Source: Nocardia brasiliensis ATCC 700358
GTDB lineage: Bacteria > Actinomycetota > Actinomycetes > Mycobacteriales > Mycobacteriaceae
Assembly: GCF_000250675.2 (NCBI RefSeq)
Contig: NC_018681.1
Span: forward strand, 124,001-188,000
Direction: 5' to 3'
DNA length: 64,000 nucleotides
Each line of letters opens with the position of its first letter. The stretch's first letter is position 1. The translations under genes and the position numbers were made by a program. Below, one piece after another: positions 17,744-26,707 of this stretch. The notes below the pieces were generated by a model, which had not been told where the DNA came from, ran no database searches, and was given only the letters and a program-made list of their open reading frames with translations.

Positions 17744-19239
17744 CCCGCGGGGCAGGTCGTGTCGTGTTCGGGCATGATGCCGTCCACCAGGTAGCTGGTG
17801 ACGACGTCGGACGCGCAGCGGTTGGCACCGAGCACATAGACCCCGTGTCCACTCCCGTCGACAGTGACCAACCGGGACCGTCGACCGAACTTCTCGTCGA
17901 GCAGCTCGCCGCCGCGTAGCGGGGTGACCGGGTCGCGCTGGTTCTGCACGATCAGCACATCGGCCGGGCCGGTGTCGTCGATCCGCACCGGCGGCTCGGA
18001 CGGCCCGAGCTTCCAGTAGGCGCAGGGCATGACGTTCGCGGTGGCAGCGCCATAGAGCGGGTACCGTTCCCGGTCCTCGGCGACGGCACGGTGGTAGGCC
18101 TGGACGTCCTCCGGCCACTCGACGTCGTTGCAGGTCACAGCCAGAAAGACCGACCAGGCGTTATCGTTCGGCGAAGCCGCGCCGGTACCCGGTGGCCGCC
18201 CGCCCGCGGGTCCGGGTCGTCCGGTGTCGAGCAGCGATTTCCAGCTTTCGGCCGCCGACGCGTACAACGCCGGGCGATAGAGCGTGAAAAAGGTGCCGAA
18301 CCGGAAAAGGTTGCCGTCCATCCCGTCCACCGGGTTCGCGTCGAGTCGCTCGGCGAGGGTGAAGTACGTTCGTCGCACCTCTTCCGGTGTGCGGCCCAGA
18401 CCGTAGGTGTCGTGGCGGGCGGCGGCCCAGGCAGCGAAGTCGGGAAACGTCTCTTCCATGCCGCGGCCGTACAGGCGCATCCCGTCGTGGTCGAGGTAGG
18501 TGTCGCCGATATTGCTGTCGAGCACGATGCGGTCGGCCCGCTGCGGGAACATCGAGGCGTAGGCGGCACCCAGCGCGGTTCCGTAGGAGTAACCGAGGAA
18601 GCTGGCTTTGTCCGCACCCAGCGCCTCCCGGATCCGGTCCAGGTCACGGGCCATATTCGCGGTCGACACGTACCGCAACCGGCCCTCGTGGTCGTTGGCC
18701 GCGCACTGCTCGGCGACCCCCTGCGCGACCTTGGCCCGCTCGGTGACTGCCGCATCGTTCACCGCATACGGCGGGATATTGCCGAAGTACACCTGATCAT
18801 CGGTGAACCCGCAGCTCACCGGTGCCGAATGGCCTACCCCGCGGGTGTCGATACCGATCACGTCGTAGCTGTCCAGCACCTCGGCGGGCAGCCCGTGCGC
18901 AGCCAGGAACTTGGGCTGGTCCAACCCGGCGCCACCCGGACCACCGGGGTTGAGCAACAGCACTCCGCGACGCTTGTCCGGGTTCTTGCTCGCCAGCCGG
19001 GAGATCATGATCTCGATCTGCGCGTCCGCGGGCTCGCGGTAATTCAAGGGCGCCGTCACGGTGGCGCACTGCAACTGGGCCGGCCCGGCCGCGGGATCTT
19101 CGACCCCGTCCGGGCACGCGCCCCACTGCACCTGTGCTGCTTGGTCTTCGGCCGGCTCCGCGACCACGATGAGCGCCGCGACCAACGCTCCGGTGAGACC
19201 GAGAACGGCCAGCAGGCTCCAGGTCCGTTGTCGATTCAT
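17740..19239 (-). CDS. Secreted alpha/beta hydrolase, tripeptidyl-aminopeptidase type
   Basis: A 499-residue protein with an N-terminal signal or anchor (RTWSLLAVLGLTGALVAALIV), an alpha/beta-hydrolase core, and a C-terminal TAP-type domain. The NPGGPGGAG oxyanion-region motif, the nucleophile GYSYGT (Ser218), NQRDPVTP carrying the acidic residue, and GSGHGVYV carrying the histidine make a full catalytic set. Relatives are Streptomyces SlpD/E and mycobacterial CaeA/Hip1-type exported peptidases. AAGGAG lies about 10 nt before the ATG. It likely cleaves peptides or esters outside the membrane; the substrate is not readable. It is divergent from the sensor kinase with no sign of shared control. 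Confidence 0.85.
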   Translation of the reverse strand: MNRQRTWSLLAVLGLTGALVAALIVVAEPAEDQAAQVQWGACPDGVEDPAAGPAQLQCATVTAPLNYREPADAQIEIMISRLASKNPDKRRGVLLLNPGGPGGAGLDQPKFLAAHGLPAEVLDSYDVIGIDTRGVGHSAPVSCGFTDDQVYFGNIPPYAVNDAAVTERAKVAQGVAEQCAANDHEGRLRYVSTANMARDLDRIREALGADKASFLGYSYGTALGAAYASMFPQRADRIVLDSNIGDTYLDHDGMRLYGRGMEETFPDFAAWAAARHDTYGLGRTPEEVRRTYFTLAERLDANPVDGMDGNLFRFGTFFTLYRPALYASAAESWKSLLDTGRPGPAGGRPPGTGAASPNDNAWSVFLAVTCNDVEWPEDVQAYHRAVAEDRERYPLYGAATANVMPCAYWKLGPSEPPVRIDDTGPADVLIVQNQRDPVTPLRGGELLDEKFGRRSRLVTVDGSGHGVYVLGANRCASDVVTSYLVDGIMPEHDTTCPAG

Positions 19240-19453
19240 ACGCTGCTACTCCTTGACGGCATGGCGCCAACCACGAGAAAGCTGTCCGTTCGGCTCGTGT
19301 CCGGCTGGTACCTGAACGAGTCTGTCGAGCCGGTCTCGCCGACACATCGCTCCGGAGACGGCAATCAGATTCGACGAAAGTCGAGGCGGCGATTCGCCCC
19401 GGGTCGAGCCCACATCAGCCGCTGGGCTGCTGCTTCCGGCCGGTCGATGTCGC

Positions 19454-19459
19454 GATAAT
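19454..19459 (+). promoter_or_regulatory. -10 box for a leaderless sensor-kinase transcript
   Basis: GATAAT ends 6 nt before the GTG start at 19466, placing the predicted transcription start on or next to the start codon. No ribosome site precedes the GTG. The -35 region is poor, as is common in Actinobacteria. Confidence 0.5.
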
Positions 19460-19465
19460 GGCCGG

Positions 19466-20650
19466 GTGGACACCGACGGCGCCGCACGACTCGGGGTATG
19501 GCAGCAGACCTGGCGGCTGATGGCGGCAGCGGTACTCGGCGCGGCCTTCTGGTTCGCTGTCGCCACGGCGCTGCCGGCGGGCTGCACAGCCGATACGTGT
19601 TCCTGGTTCGTCACCGGTGATCCGCTGATCGCGCTCGGCTGCCTGACGGTACTGCTGTGGCGGCGGCGGTTCCCGTTCGCCGTCGCCCTGGTGGTCGTGA
19701 TCGCCTCGGCCGCGTCGGCGCTCGCCACCGGGGCCGCGCTGCTGGCACTGTGTTCGCTGTCCACTCGCCGTCGTCCGGTCGAGATCGGAGTGGTCGTCGT
19801 GTCGTTCGTGGCCGCGGCGCAGTTCGCCGAAGACCTCTATCCGATCGGCATGCCGGCCGCTCCGGTCTGGCTGCAGCTCGTGCTGCCGCTGGCGAGCGCG
19901 GGGATCGCGGTCGCGATCGGTGTGGCCATCGACGCGCGTCGCGTCGAAGTGCGATCGCTGCGGGACCGCGCCGACAGCGCCGAACGCGAACAGGCCGCCC
20001 GGGCGGCGCAGGCAAAGGCCACCGAACGTAACCGGATCGCCCGCGAAATGCACGATGTACTCGCGCACCGGATCTCGCTGGTCGCCATGCAGGCCGGCGT
20101 CCTGGATCACCGTGACGACCTCGCGGACGCGGAGAAGCGCACGCTGATCCGCGGGATCGCCGACGGTTCCCGGCAAGCGCTGGAAGAACTCCGCGACGTC
20201 CTCGGCGTCCTTCGCGCCGACCCCGACCGCCCCGAACCACCGCAACCCACCCTGGACCGGATCCCGGAGTTGGTGGCCGACGCCCGGTCGTCGGGCCTGG
20301 ACGTCACGCTCGCGAGCACGGTGACCGCCACCCCGCCCGAGACCGTGGGACGGACCGGTTATCGGGTCATTCAGGAAGGGCTGACCAACGCCGCGAAACA
20401 TGCCCCGGCCGCGCGGGTCCACATCACCGTAGCCGGGACGCCCGGCGGCGAACTGCACGTCAGCGTCCGCAATTCGGCGGCCGCCACCGCCGTCGCCCGG
20501 CCACCGGCCTCGGGCTTCGGTCTCCTCGGCCTCGCCGAACGAATCACCCTCGCCGGCGGATCGCTCGACCACCATCGCACCTCCGACGACGGGTATGTCC
20601 TCACCGCGCAACTTCCCTGGCCGGGGCACGACCACGAGAAAAGAGCATGA
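19466..20650 (+). CDS. Sensor histidine kinase, NarL/DesK-type
   Basis: A 394-residue membrane kinase. Several hydrophobic segments cover residues 1-150, a coiled linker follows, then the HisKA_3 dimerisation box with the phospho-acceptor in REMHDVLAH (His196), and a GHKL ATPase domain with the N-box GLTNAAKHA and G-box GFGLLGLAER. It phosphorylates the response regulator encoded immediately after; the kinase TGA and the regulator GTG are adjacent. There is no large extracytoplasmic sensor, so it likely senses a membrane-associated signal. A start at 19498 is possible. Confidence 0.9.
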   Translation: MDTDGAARLGVWQQTWRLMAAAVLGAAFWFAVATALPAGCTADTCSWFVTGDPLIALGCLTVLLWRRRFPFAVALVVVIASAASALATGAALLALCSLSTRRRPVEIGVVVVSFVAAAQFAEDLYPIGMPAAPVWLQLVLPLASAGIAVAIGVAIDARRVEVRSLRDRADSAEREQAARAAQAKATERNRIAREMHDVLAHRISLVAMQAGVLDHRDDLADAEKRTLIRGIADGSRQALEELRDVLGVLRADPDRPEPPQPTLDRIPELVADARSSGLDVTLASTVTATPPETVGRTGYRVIQEGLTNAAKHAPAARVHITVAGTPGGELHVSVRNSAAATAVARPPASGFGLLGLAERITLAGGSLDHHRTSDDGYVLTAQLPWPGHDHEKRA

Positions 20651-21328
20651 GTGCACAGCGAACAGGAGACGGTGCGCGTCGTCATCGTCGATGATGACCA
20701 ACTGGTGCGGATGGCACTACGACTCGTCATCGACGGCGAGCCGGATCTGACCGTCGTCGCGGAGGCCGCCGACGGGGACGCCGCGCTCGCGGTAGTGGAC
20801 GAACAGCGACCGGACGTGGTGCTGATGGATGTGCGGATGCCCGGCCGCGACGGCGTCGACACCACCCGGTGCCTGCGCGCCGTGCCGGGTGCCCCGGCGG
20901 TACTCATGCTGACCACCTTCGACTCCGACGAGCTGGTACTCGGTGCCCTGCGCGCGGGGGCACTCGGCTTCGTGCTCAAGGACACGCCACCTGCCCGGAT
21001 CGCCGACGCGGTGCGCACCGTCGCGGCGGGCAACCCGGTGCTGTCCCCCACGGTCACGGCGCGGGTGATAGCCGCGGCCACCGGGCCGGGCTCCACCGAA
21101 GCCCGCAACGCCTCCCGCGACGCCGCGCGGAAACGCCTGGCTGCCCTCTCCGAACGCGAGCTCGATACCGCGCGCGCCATCGCGGACGGGCTCGGCAACC
21201 CGGAGATCGCCGCGCGGCTGCAGGTCACCGTCGCCACCGTCAAGGCGCACACCGGCAATCTGTTCACCAAGCTGGGCGTCGCTAATCGAGTACAGATCGC
21301 GCTGTTGGTCCGCGACGCAGAACAATGA
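20651..21328 (+). CDS. Response regulator, NarL/LuxR type
   Basis: A 225-residue regulator: a receiver domain (acidic pocket VDDD near residue 12, phospho-acceptor Asp60 in LMDVRMPG, conserved Lys in VLKDTPP) and a C-terminal LuxR-type helix-turn-helix (LSERELDTARAIADG through TVKAHTGNLFTKLG). The GTG start follows the kinase stop directly, so the two are translationally coupled and a cognate pair. Target genes are unknown; the flanking hydrolase and HAD genes are candidates only by position. Confidence 0.92.
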   Translation: MHSEQETVRVVIVDDDQLVRMALRLVIDGEPDLTVVAEAADGDAALAVVDEQRPDVVLMDVRMPGRDGVDTTRCLRAVPGAPAVLMLTTFDSDELVLGALRAGALGFVLKDTPPARIADAVRTVAAGNPVLSPTVTARVIAAATGPGSTEARNASRDAARKRLAALSERELDTARAIADGLGNPEIAARLQVTVATVKAHTGNLFTKLGVANRVQIALLVRDAEQ

Positions 21329-21497
21329 CCGGGCAGCCACCCCACAGGGCAACCAGCCCGGCCTCGGCTGGATAGGCCGGAACCGGTTCGTGGAGTTCGG
21401 GTCGCTGGGGCCGGTGTCGGGGTGCGCGGCTTACTGGTGGGTATCAACCGGTGGCACCGGGTCACCCGGGGGACGGTTGTCCGGCAGGATGGAATAG

Positions 21498-22328
21498 GTG
21501 ACCCACTTGCACCTGCCCAAGCCGAAGATGGTGGCCACCGACGTGGACGGCACCCTCATCGATCACGACGAGCGGGTCACCGCGCGCACGAAGGCCGCGG
21601 TGGACGCGCTGATCGGCGACGGTGTGCCGTTCGTACTCGCCACCGGACGCCCGCCGCGCTGGATCGACCCGGTGGTGGACGGGCTCGGCTACGCGCCGCT
21701 GTGCGTGTGCGGCAACGGGGCGGTGATCTACGACAGCGCGACCGACCGGGTGCTGACCAGCATGACGCTGGACGTGGACACCCTGTCCTGGATCGCGGAC
21801 CTGGCCGAGGAGGCGCTGCCCGGCTGCGGTCTCGCGGCCGAACGGGTCGGGGCGAGCGCGCACGACGCGGTCACCCCGCAATTCGTCAGCTCGCCGCTGT
21901 ACGAGCACGCCTGGCTGAACCCGGACGACACGTCGGTGGCCCGGGACGAGGTCATCGACGCGCCGGCGATCAAGATGCTGATCCGACTACCCGGGGCGCG
22001 CAGCTCGGACATGCGCACCGTGCTCGCCCCGCTGATCGGTGAGCGAGCCGACATCACGTACTCCACCGAACACGGTCTGATCGAACTCTCCGCGCCGGGC
22101 GTCACGAAGGCTTCCGGCCTCGCGGTCGTCGCGCAACGCCTCGGCGTCGAATCCGCCAACATCATCGCGTTCGGCGATATGCCCAACGATGTCCCGATGC
22201 TCACCATGGCCGGCCACGGCGTCGCCATGGCCAACGCGCACCCCGAAACCCTCGCCGCCGCAAACGAAGTCGCCCAATCCAACCGTGACGACGGCGTCGC
22301 GCGCGTGCTCGAACGCTGGTGGGTCTGA
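21498..22328 (+). CDS. HAD-superfamily hydrolase, Cof type (Rv3813c-like)
   Basis: A 276-residue phosphatase of the Cof/IIB class. Motif I DVDGTLI supplies the nucleophile and acid (Asp15, Asp17), a large cap domain fills the middle, and motif IV is FGDMPNDVPML. The GTG start follows a CAGGATGGA sequence. In M. tuberculosis a HAD phosphatase (Rv3813c) occupies the same place between the acyltransferases and the peptidoglycan protein Rv3811, so the position is conserved. It probably dephosphorylates a sugar phosphate or flavin-type phosphate; specificity of this class cannot be predicted from motifs. Confidence 0.88.
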   Translation: MTHLHLPKPKMVATDVDGTLIDHDERVTARTKAAVDALIGDGVPFVLATGRPPRWIDPVVDGLGYAPLCVCGNGAVIYDSATDRVLTSMTLDVDTLSWIADLAEEALPGCGLAAERVGASAHDAVTPQFVSSPLYEHAWLNPDDTSVARDEVIDAPAIKMLIRLPGARSSDMRTVLAPLIGERADITYSTEHGLIELSAPGVTKASGLAVVAQRLGVESANIIAFGDMPNDVPMLTMAGHGVAMANAHPETLAAANEVAQSNRDDGVARVLERWWV

Positions 22329-22397
22329 GTCCGGTCCGCACCAGCCCTGCGTCATTTATCTGCTGCCGTCCCGGAATGAACTGGGCGCCAACATGAT

Positions 22398-22440
22398 CGG
22401 AGCCCGCTGCCGGTGACGAGGTCACGGGCAGCGGGCTCCG
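22398..22440. terminator. Bidirectional terminator between HAD and amidase genes
   Basis: Two 20-nt arms (CGGAGCCCGCTGCCGGTGAC and its complement with one mismatch) around a 3-nt loop, lying between convergent stop codons. It is stable enough to end transcripts from both sides. Confidence 0.75.
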
Positions 22441-22459
22441 CAGTCGGGGTCGAGTCGTG

Positions 22460-25051
22460 TCAGCCTGCCGGGGCAGGCTCCGGTGGGAGGAAGTCGGCAG
22501 GGGACGGGAATTGCAGACCCTCAGGGGCCGGAGCCTCGGCAGGGGCAGGGGCAGGGGCAGGGGCAGCGGCTGGAGCTGGTGCCGGAGCACCTGCGGGGAC
22601 GCCACCCTGGCCCGGAGCCTGGCGACTCGCCTCCTGCTGATAGGTGTCGTTGAACGTCTTCCACACCGTGGTGACGATCCCGGTCGCCTGGTTCAGGATC
22701 AGCGAGCCGTGTTCGAAGTCCGAGCGCAAGCCGTTCGGCACGGTGTAGGCGTCGCTCTGCGGAATGCCGAGAACGCCCGCGTCGCCGCCGAGTTGGAGGA
22801 AGCGGTCGAGAATCTTGCCGAGCACCTCGATGACCTTGCCGTCCGGCGCGGCGTAGACGTAGCCGTTGGCGAACTTGGCGTACTGCCGCCCCTGCGCGGC
22901 GGTCATCGGCTCGGTTTGCGGCGCGCCGAGCGGCCCGTCCGCGCCACCCTTGGCGGCCCAGTGTTTGGCGATGGGGTTCTGGTCGACCATGGCGAGCAGC
23001 TTCTTGGTGAGCGCGGCCAGCGCGGCGAGGTCGGGTTTGGTGCGTGGCGTGGCCTGGGGTGCGGCCGGCGCGGCCTGGCTCTGCTCGGTGCCGGTCCCGT
23101 TGTCCGCGTAACTGTCGGTGCTGTTCCCGCTGTCGGCGAGCCCGGCACCACCCGCGACACTCGCGGCGATGCCGCGGATCCGATCCATCATGTCGTAGGC
23201 GGCGTCGCCGGGGCACGAGGTGTTGCCGACGTCGCGATGGGCGAACACGATGGGCAGTTGCACCGCCTGACCCATGGCGTAGGAGGTGAATTCGGTGCCT
23301 TCGGAGTACATCGTGGTGTAGCCGGTCGGGTCGAGGTGCGCGATCTTCGAGCGCCAGCCGATGAAGTTGCCGATGGCGTTGATCGCCGCCTCGCTCGGCG
23401 GCTCGGATTCGTGGTTGCCCATCAATGCGACGCCCGCGGTGTTCTCGTTGAAGCCGCCCGCGTGCGCGCCCTGCACCGCGCGGGTGAGTCCGCCCGCGCG
23501 GCCCTCGAAGATCTGGCCGTACTTGTCGACCAGCGCGTTGTAGCCGATATCGCACCAGCCCAAGGTCTGTGCGTGATAGGTGTAGATCGCGCGGACGATG
23601 CCCGCGGATTCCTCGGGGGAGTAGTCGTTGCGACCCGCGGTGTGGTGCACGGTGATGCCGCCGAGGCCGTCACCGCCGGGTCCGTCGTCGTAGGTGGGTT
23701 CTTCGCAGCGGATGTTCTCGTCCGCGCCCCAGCCGGCGCGGCTGATCACGGCGGGACCGCCGCTGGGCAGCACCTCGGCGACCTTGTGCAGCGCGCCGTC
23801 GATGGCGCCGCGGCCCGGATCGATGAGCACGGCGGTGAGGTCGAGCGCGGACATCTGCGCGGGATCGTCCGAGCGCGCGGGCGTTACGGGGGCGACCGTG
23901 TCGTCAGGTGTCGTCGCCACGGCGGGCTTGCGGGTGACCAGCATCTGCACCGCGTTGGTGGTGCCGACGTAGAGCGGTTCAGTGCCGGTCTTGCCGCCGG
24001 CGGCGGTGCGATCGGTGCGGCGCGTGTCGACCTCTTCGGTGTCGAACCACGGACCCCAGCTGCCGTCGGCCTGGCGGGCCCGGATCAGCGCCTTGGTGTT
24101 CGCCAGATCCTTCGAGGTGAGAGCGACGACGCTGAACGGCGTGTCCCGCGAGACCTCCTTCACCTGTGCGCCGACCTGATCGGTCAGCTCGGGCGGGACC
24201 GCGCCGGGAGCCAGCGCGGGCGTGTCGGGCGTGGTGCCCGGCGGCAGGTGGCTGGGATCGGCGATGAACCGCGTGCCCGCGGCATCAGCCGGCGCTGGGG
24301 CGGGAACTGGGCTCTGAACTGGGACGTTCTGTCCGGGCAGCGGCGTCTGGCCCGGCGCTGTGCCCTGTGCGGGAAGTGGTGTCTGCCCCGGAACCGCGGC
24401 CTGCGGTGCTGGTCCGGGAGCGGCGGCCTGTGCCGGCAACGGTGTCTGTCCCGGCGCGGTGGCTTGCGGCACTTGTCCTGGTGCTGCGGCCTGGCCGGGC
24501 AGCGGTGTTTGCCCCGGGGTCGCGGCTTGCGCGGGAAGCGGCGTCTGGCCGGGCGTGGCGGCCTGTCCGGGAAGCGGCGTGTGGCCCGGAGCGGCGGCCT
24601 GTCCTGGGACCTGTGTCTGACCAGGTGTGGCGGCTTGTCCGGGGCGGGGAGCGGCGGGCTGACCTGGCACGGTCGGCCGGCCGGGAGCGGCGGGGCCGTT
24701 CAGCTTGGGTAGGGGGATCTCCTTGGGTAGCTGCACGCCCGGCGGCAGCGGTAGGCCCTCGGGGATTCGGATGGACGCGGGCAACGGCAGCATCCGCAGG
24801 TCGGACAGGCGCAGGTCGGGCAGGTCCAGTCCGGTCAGTTCGCGCAGCGGCAGCACGATATCGGGGGCCGAATTCAGCACCACCTCGGCGAGTTGCGCCG
24901 GTACGGCGGCGAGTTCGGTGTCGGTGGTCTGCCGATATTCGGACGAGTCGCTCATCGTGAGCACCGCGAGCGGGGCCGCTACCGCAAGGGTGGTGACAAC
25001 CGGGAGGACGTAGGAACGTTTCGGTTTGCGGTACGGCACGAGCTTCTCCAT
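22460..25051 (-). CDS. Secreted peptidoglycan amidase (PGRP/amidase_2) with LGFP repeats (Rv3811-like)
   Basis: An 863-residue exported protein. A membrane/signal segment (residues about 12-33) is followed by a Leu-Pro-rich segment, a low-complexity Pro/Gly/Gln repeat (about 130-250), a linker domain, a peptidoglycan-recognition amidase domain (about 434-625), two LGFP repeats (about 697-803) and a Pro/Ala tail. Zinc-site residues are present: His in ITVHHTAGR, His in FAHRD and Cys in TSCPGD, so it is likely an active N-acetylmuramoyl-L-alanine amidase. LGFP repeats anchor proteins to the arabinogalactan-containing wall. It is divergent from a SpoIID/LytB gene over a shared regulatory region. 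Confidence 0.88.
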   Translation of the reverse strand: MEKLVPYRKPKRSYVLPVVTTLAVAAPLAVLTMSDSSEYRQTTDTELAAVPAQLAEVVLNSAPDIVLPLRELTGLDLPDLRLSDLRMLPLPASIRIPEGLPLPPGVQLPKEIPLPKLNGPAAPGRPTVPGQPAAPRPGQAATPGQTQVPGQAAAPGHTPLPGQAATPGQTPLPAQAATPGQTPLPGQAAAPGQVPQATAPGQTPLPAQAAAPGPAPQAAVPGQTPLPAQGTAPGQTPLPGQNVPVQSPVPAPAPADAAGTRFIADPSHLPPGTTPDTPALAPGAVPPELTDQVGAQVKEVSRDTPFSVVALTSKDLANTKALIRARQADGSWGPWFDTEEVDTRRTDRTAAGGKTGTEPLYVGTTNAVQMLVTRKPAVATTPDDTVAPVTPARSDDPAQMSALDLTAVLIDPGRGAIDGALHKVAEVLPSGGPAVISRAGWGADENIRCEEPTYDDGPGGDGLGGITVHHTAGRNDYSPEESAGIVRAIYTYHAQTLGWCDIGYNALVDKYGQIFEGRAGGLTRAVQGAHAGGFNENTAGVALMGNHESEPPSEAAINAIGNFIGWRSKIAHLDPTGYTTMYSEGTEFTSYAMGQAVQLPIVFAHRDVGNTSCPGDAAYDMMDRIRGIAASVAGGAGLADSGNSTDSYADNGTGTEQSQAAPAAPQATPRTKPDLAALAALTKKLLAMVDQNPIAKHWAAKGGADGPLGAPQTEPMTAAQGRQYAKFANGYVYAAPDGKVIEVLGKILDRFLQLGGDAGVLGIPQSDAYTVPNGLRSDFEHGSLILNQATGIVTTVWKTFNDTYQQEASRQAPGQGGVPAGAPAPAPAAAPAPAPAPAEAPAPEGLQFPSPADFLPPEPAPAG
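24300..24650. repeat. Degenerate tandem repeat encoding PGQTPLPGQ-type units
   Basis: Repeats of about 33-36 bp inside the amidase gene encode variants of APGQTPLPGQAA, about ten copies with scattered substitutions. It forms a Pro-rich spacer between the membrane anchor and the catalytic part. Confidence 0.75.
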
Positions 25052-25103
25052 TCAGGTCGAACCAGTGATCGTGTCGAACAGGGTTGCTTCCTGATGTATC
25101 AAC

Positions 25104-25128
25104 GATCACAATAGTCACAACTGTCACA
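25104..25128. promoter_or_regulatory. Three TCACA repeats at 9-bp spacing, possible MtrA site
   Basis: TCACA occurs at 25106, 25115 and 25124, the last two as GTCACA, in an AT-rich 139-bp region between divergent peptidoglycan genes. Direct GTCACA-type repeats about 9 bp apart are the kind of site reported for mycobacterial MtrA, which controls wall hydrolases. An extra inverted repeat (GTGATCGT 25065-25072, ACGATCAC 25102-25109) flanks it. Binding is inferred. Confidence 0.45.
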
Positions 25129-25253
25129 TATCTAAACCTCTTGTTGAGGATTATATGATTGCTCGAATGTAGCTCTCGGATTGTGGCCGGATGGAACGAC
25201 ATGCCGACAGGTATCGAATCCGCCCGGCCCTGGAAAACCGTGGGAGTGAACGG

Positions 25254-26675
25254 ATGCGACGCGACACAGCACAGCGCACAGGGGGAGCACAAACGCGGGT
25301 GAAATTCGCGCGTAGCCCGCGAGGTGGTTTCGTCCGGCGACGACCGGGCCTGTCACCTGTGATAACTCTGCGAAGAGTGCTCGTGACGGGCGTGGCGGGC
25401 TCGGCCGCCGCCACGCTGCTGCTGCTCTGGTCCGCGCCGGGGGAGTTGCCGTATCGCACGGTGGCCGGGCCCGGTCACGGCCGTGGCATGAGCCAGCTCG
25501 GCGCGCTGGCGAACGCCCAGGAGGGCTGGACGGCCGAACGCATCCTCGACTACTACTACCCGGGCGCCAAGCTCGGCACCATTCCGGCAACCACCGTCGG
25601 CATCCGGCTCACCGCGCAGGACGACTCCACACTCGACGCCTTCTCGGCCGCCGGGCTGCGCGTCGCCGGGCAATTCGTCGAGCCGGGCCAGGCCGCGCAC
25701 CTCACACTGCTGCCGGGTGGCGGCGCGAACGTCGTGGTGACAGTCGGCTGTGACGGCGAAGTGCTGTGGCAGTCCGCGACCGACGATCCGTGGATCCATC
25801 CCGTCGATCCCGGCCCGAATCGTCCTGCCGCCGAACATCTCACGCTGTGCGGCGGCTCGGCGTACCGGGGTGCGCTCGGTTTGGCGGACGAGAACGGGGC
25901 GGCGCGCACCGTCAACCGGGTCGATGTGGAGGACTACCTGCTGGGGGTCGTCCCGGCCGAGGTGCAGGCCAACTGGGCGGACAAGGGCGCGAACGAGGCG
26001 CTGCGCGCGCAGGCGATCGCGGCGCGCTCGTATGTGCTTGCGGAGCACCGCTATCCGTACGCGCAGAGCTGCGACACCACCGACTGCCAGGTGTATCCCG
26101 GTACGGACAAAGAGGATCCGCGCGCGGCCGCCGCGATCGCCACGACGGCGGGCACGGTCATGGTGCGGGACGGGCGAATTCTGCGGTCGGAGTACTCCTC
26201 CGCGCCCGGCGGCGGCGAACCCGCCGATATCTACACCTTCGAGGTCGGACCCGCCCTGACCGACCTCGCACCGAATGTGGTTGCGCCGCCGATAGATCCA
26301 CGCACGCAGACGGCCGTCGGGGAATCGGCGATCGATGTCGAGTACCGGCGGATCGGCGGTGCGGCGAGCGCGGTGGGCACACCGCTCGGCCCGGAGATGG
26401 TCCTGCCCGAGAACGCGGGCACCTACCGCATGTTCACCAACGGCGTCATCATCTCGACCGAGACGCTCGGCGCCCAGGTCGTCGACTTCACCACGCTGCT
26501 GCAACTGGTGCCGGACCCGGTCGCGCACGAGTCCGCGCCGACCGGTGGCACCCCGCCCACGGCGCCCGCGACGTGGCCGGGCAGCACCGCCGCGCCGACC
26601 ACCGCGTCGACGCCGACCCCGCGGCCGACGCCGGGACTGCCGCTTCCTGCCACGCCCGCGGACGGGGGTCGCTGA
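25254..26675 (+). CDS. SpoIID/LytB-domain protein with LGFP-like C-terminus
   Basis: A 473-residue envelope protein. A basic N-terminus and one membrane span (VLVTGVAGSAAATLLLLW) precede a SpoIID/LytB domain with the family motifs GHGRGMSQLGA, VEDYLLGVVPAEV, AQAIAARSYVL and STTAGTVM-like blocks. An LGFP-like segment follows (GTPLGPEMVLPENAG), then a Pro/Thr tail. SpoIID proteins are lytic transglycosylases acting on denuded glycan strands, so it may work with the divergent amidase, which strips peptides. I favour the ATG with GGAG 7 nt upstream; an in-frame ATG at 25191 would add 21 residues. Confidence 0.85.
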   Translation: MRRDTAQRTGGAQTRVKFARSPRGGFVRRRPGLSPVITLRRVLVTGVAGSAAATLLLLWSAPGELPYRTVAGPGHGRGMSQLGALANAQEGWTAERILDYYYPGAKLGTIPATTVGIRLTAQDDSTLDAFSAAGLRVAGQFVEPGQAAHLTLLPGGGANVVVTVGCDGEVLWQSATDDPWIHPVDPGPNRPAAEHLTLCGGSAYRGALGLADENGAARTVNRVDVEDYLLGVVPAEVQANWADKGANEALRAQAIAARSYVLAEHRYPYAQSCDTTDCQVYPGTDKEDPRAAAAIATTAGTVMVRDGRILRSEYSSAPGGGEPADIYTFEVGPALTDLAPNVVAPPIDPRTQTAVGESAIDVEYRRIGGAASAVGTPLGPEMVLPENAGTYRMFTNGVIISTETLGAQVVDFTTLLQLVPDPVAHESAPTGGTPPTAPATWPGSTAAPTTASTPTPRPTPGLPLPATPADGGR

Positions 26676-26707
26676 GCGCCGCTACCGCGAGCGTTGTTGT
26701 GCGGCAA

